From Henricia sp. BOLD:AAB3569 (Eukaryota; Echinodermata; Asteroidea; Spinulosida; Echinasteridae): a DNA stretch of 64,000 bases. Position numbers and translations under genes: made by a program. The stretch lies in contig JBBELK010000666.1 in the NCBI GenBank assembly GCA_037783545.1, forward strand, positions 45,001-109,000, given 5' to 3'. Positions 61,441 to 64,000 of the stretch are shown here, one piece after another. The notes under the pieces were generated by a model that was given only the letters and a program-made list of their open reading frames with translations, was not told where the DNA came from and did not search any database. The stretch's first letter is position 1, and the number at the start of each line of letters is the position of its first letter.

Positions 61441-64000
61441 AATATGGCAATGTCATTGTGGCTGTCGATAGCCCTAGTCACTCTTACCAATATGACAATG
61501 CCATTGTGGCCGTCGATAGCCCTATATAGCCACTCTTACCAATATGACAATGCCATTGTGGCTGTCGATAGCCCTACAGCCACTCTTACCAATATGGCAA
61601 TGTCATTGTGGCTGTAGATAGCCTTAATTATAGCCCTAGCCACTCTTACCAATATGACAATGTCATTGTGGCTCTAGATAGCCCTAGCCATTCTTACCAA
61701 TATGACAATGCCATTGTACCTGTAGATAGCCCTAGCCACTCTTACCAATATGACAATGCCAATGTGACTGTAGATTGCCATATTGGTAAGAGTGGCTAGG
61801 GCTATGTCATTGTGGCTGTAGATAGCCCTAGCCACTCTTACCAATACGACAATGCCATTGTGGCTGTGGATAGCCCTAGCCACTCTTACCAATATGACAA
61901 TGCCAATGTGACTGTAGATTGCCATATTGGTAAGAGTGGCTAGGGCTATGTCATTGTGGCTGTAGATAGCCCTAGCCACTCTTAGCAATATGACAATGCC
62001 ATTGTAGCTGTAGATAGCCCTAGCCACTCTTACCAATATGACAATGCCAATGTGACTGTAGATTGCCATATTGGTAAGAGTGGCTATAGGGCTATGTCAT
62101 TGTGGCTGTAGATAGCCCTAGCCACTCTTACCAATACGACAATACCATTGTGGCTGTAGATAGCCCTAGCCACTCTTACCAATATGACAATGTCATTGTG
62201 GCTGTATATAGCCCTAGCCACTCTTACCAATATGGCAATGTCATTGTGGCTGTAGATAGCCCTAGCCACTCTTACCAATTTGACAATGTCATTGTTGCTG
62301 TAGATAGCCCTAGCCACTCTTACCAATATGGCAATGTCATTGTGGCTGTAGATAGCCCTAGCCACTCTTACCAATACGACAATGCCAATGTGGCTGTAGC
62401 CCTAGCCACTCTTACCAATATGGCAATGTCATTGTGGCTGTAGATAGCCCTAGCCACTCTTACCAATATGGCAATGTCATTGTGGCTGTAGATAGCCCTA
62501 GCCACTCTTACCAATACGACAATGCCAATGTGGCTGTAGCCCTAGCCACTCTTACCAATATGGCAATGTCATTGTGGCTGTAGATAGCCCTAGCCACTCT
62601 TACCAATACGACAATGTCATTGTGGCTGTAGATAGCCCTAGCCACTCTTACCAATACGACAATGCCATTGTGGCTGTAGATAGCCCTAGCCACTCTTACC
62701 AATATGGCAATGTCATTGTTGCTGTAGATAGCCCTAGCCACTCTTACCAATACGACAATGCCATTGTGGCTGTAGATAGCCCTAGCCACTCTTACCAATA
62801 TGGCAATGTCATTGTGGCTGTAGATAGCCCTAGCCACTCTTACCAATATGACAATGTCATTGTGGCTGTAGATAGCCCTAGCCACTCTTACCAATATGGC
62901 AATGTCATTGTGGCTGTAGATAGCCCTAGCCACTCTTACCAATACGACAATGCCAATGTGGCTGTAGCCCTAGCCACTCTTACCAATATGGCAATGTCAT
63001 TGTGGCTGTAGATAGCCCTAGCCACTCTTACCAATATGACAATGTCATTGTGGCTGTAGATAGCCCTAGCCACTCTTACCAATACGACAATGCCATTGTG
63101 GCTGTAGATAGCCCTAGCCACTCTTACCAATATGGCAATGTCATTGTGGCTGTAGATAGCCCTAGCCACTCTTACCAATTTGACAATGTCATTGTTGCTG
63201 TAGATAGCCCTAGCCACTCTTACCAATATGGCAATGTCATTGTTGCTGTAGATAGCCCTAGCCACTCTTACCAATATGGCAATGTCATTGTTGCTGTAGA
63301 TAGCCCTAGCCACTCTTAGCAATATGACAATGCCATTGTAGCTGTAGATAGCCCTAGCCACTCTTACCAATATGACAATGCCAATGTGACTGTAGATTGC
63401 CATATTGGTAAGAGTGGCTATAGGGCAATGTCATTGTGGCTGTAGATAGCCCTAGCCACTCTTACCAATACGACAATGTCATTGTGGCTGTAGATAGCCC
63501 TAGCCACTCTTACCAATATGGCAATGTCATTGTGGCTGTAGATAGCCCTAGCCACTCTTACCAATATGGCAATGTCATTGTGGCTGTAGATAGCCCTAGC
63601 CACTCTTACCAATATGGCAATGTCATTGTGGCTGTAGATAGCCCTAGCCACTCTTACCAATATGGCAATGTCATTGTTGCTGTAGATAGCCCTAGCCACT
63701 CTTACCAATATGGCAATGTCATTGTGGCTGTAGATAGCCCTAGCCACTCTTACCAATATGGCAATGTCATTGTGGCTGTAGATAGCCCTAGCCACTCTTA
63801 CCAATATGGCAATGTCATTGTGGCTGTAGATAGCCCTAGCCACTCTTACCAATATGGCAATGTCATTGTTGCTGTAGATAGCCCTAGCCACTCTTACCAA
63901 TATGGCAATGTCATTGTTGCTGTAGATAGCCCTAGCCACTCTTACCAATATGGCAATGTCATTGTGGCTGTAGATAGCCCTAGCCACTCTTACCAATATG
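61440..64000 (-). repeat. 48-bp tandem array derived from an NBD1 exon end and its donor, about 53 units, open at window end
   Basis: Plus-strand unit GATAGCCCTAGCCACTCTTA then CCAATATGGCAATGTCATTG and TGGCTGTA. The minus strand reads VARAIYSHNDIAIL (42 bases) then GTAAGA, read as VR. In ABCC proteins VARALY...D-hydrophobics directly precedes Walker B DDPLSALD, and exon 61,073-61,210 starts exactly at DDPLSALD. So the unit is the 3' end of the preceding exon plus six intron bases. 48 is a multiple of three, so frames stay open for hundreds of bases on both strands. Four units contain inverted pieces. Confidence 0.93.

Noticed and set aside
62574-63011. Plus-strand repetitive protein (VDSPSHSYQYDN repeats)
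   Set aside because: It is the antisense reading of the 48-bp array; length is a result of the unit being 16 codons.
61440-64000. CRISPR-like array of regular 48-bp repeats
   Set aside because: Units are contiguous with no unique spacers, the genome is animal, and the unit is explained as an exon end plus splice donor.

Overview
This window is animal (metazoan) genomic DNA: small exons with GT-AG introns, LINEs, tRNA-derived SINEs, LTR elements and many short inverted-repeat elements. The repeat set (GGGGCCAATTTCATGG-type inverted repeats, TTAA-flanked AGGAACACG-type elements) looks echinoderm, most likely a sea star. That placement rests on memory of such repeats and is an inference.

Only one host gene is well supported. 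It is the 3' half of an ABC transporter of the ABCC8/ABCC9 (sulfonylurea receptor, SUR) type on the minus strand. I place 16 exons between 61,210 and 19,100. They join in one consistent reading frame of 714 codons plus a stop, running from NBD1 Walker B through TMD2 and NBD2 to the C-terminus. The 5' half lies beyond 64,000.

Layout: 0-18.9 kb is intergenic and repeat-rich. It holds a LINE at 351-3165, a TTAA element at 5.2-6.2 kb, a 159-bp satellite at 7.3-8.0 kb, a LINE endonuclease relic at 10.4-11.2 kb, a second LINE at 11.55-14.16 kb split by a TTAA element, a SINE at 15.3 kb and a LINE tail at 18.6 kb. From 18.9 to 64 kb is the ABCC gene. Its 14.9-kb intron between exons 14 and 15 (my window numbering) holds a Ty3/Gypsy element (20,201-33,785) whose 5' LTR carries a 4-kb DNA transposon. 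Its 8.7-kb intron between exons 13 and 14 holds a second Ty3/Gypsy element (35,623-43,253). Both are antisense to the gene.

The most striking observation is that the gene's exon edges are repeatedly duplicated in tandem. A 48-bp minisatellite (61.44 kb to beyond the window end, about 53 units) reads on the minus strand as VARAIYSHNDIAIL plus VR. That is the last 14 codons of the NBD1 exon just before Walker B, plus its GTAAGA splice donor. A 97-bp array of about 21 units (47.8-50.15 kb) is likewise the 3' end of exon 9 plus its donor. Smaller duplications affect exons 3, 10, 14 and 16. The gene is therefore littered with copies of its own exon ends and 5' splice sites, a pattern that ordinary repeat annotation would hide.
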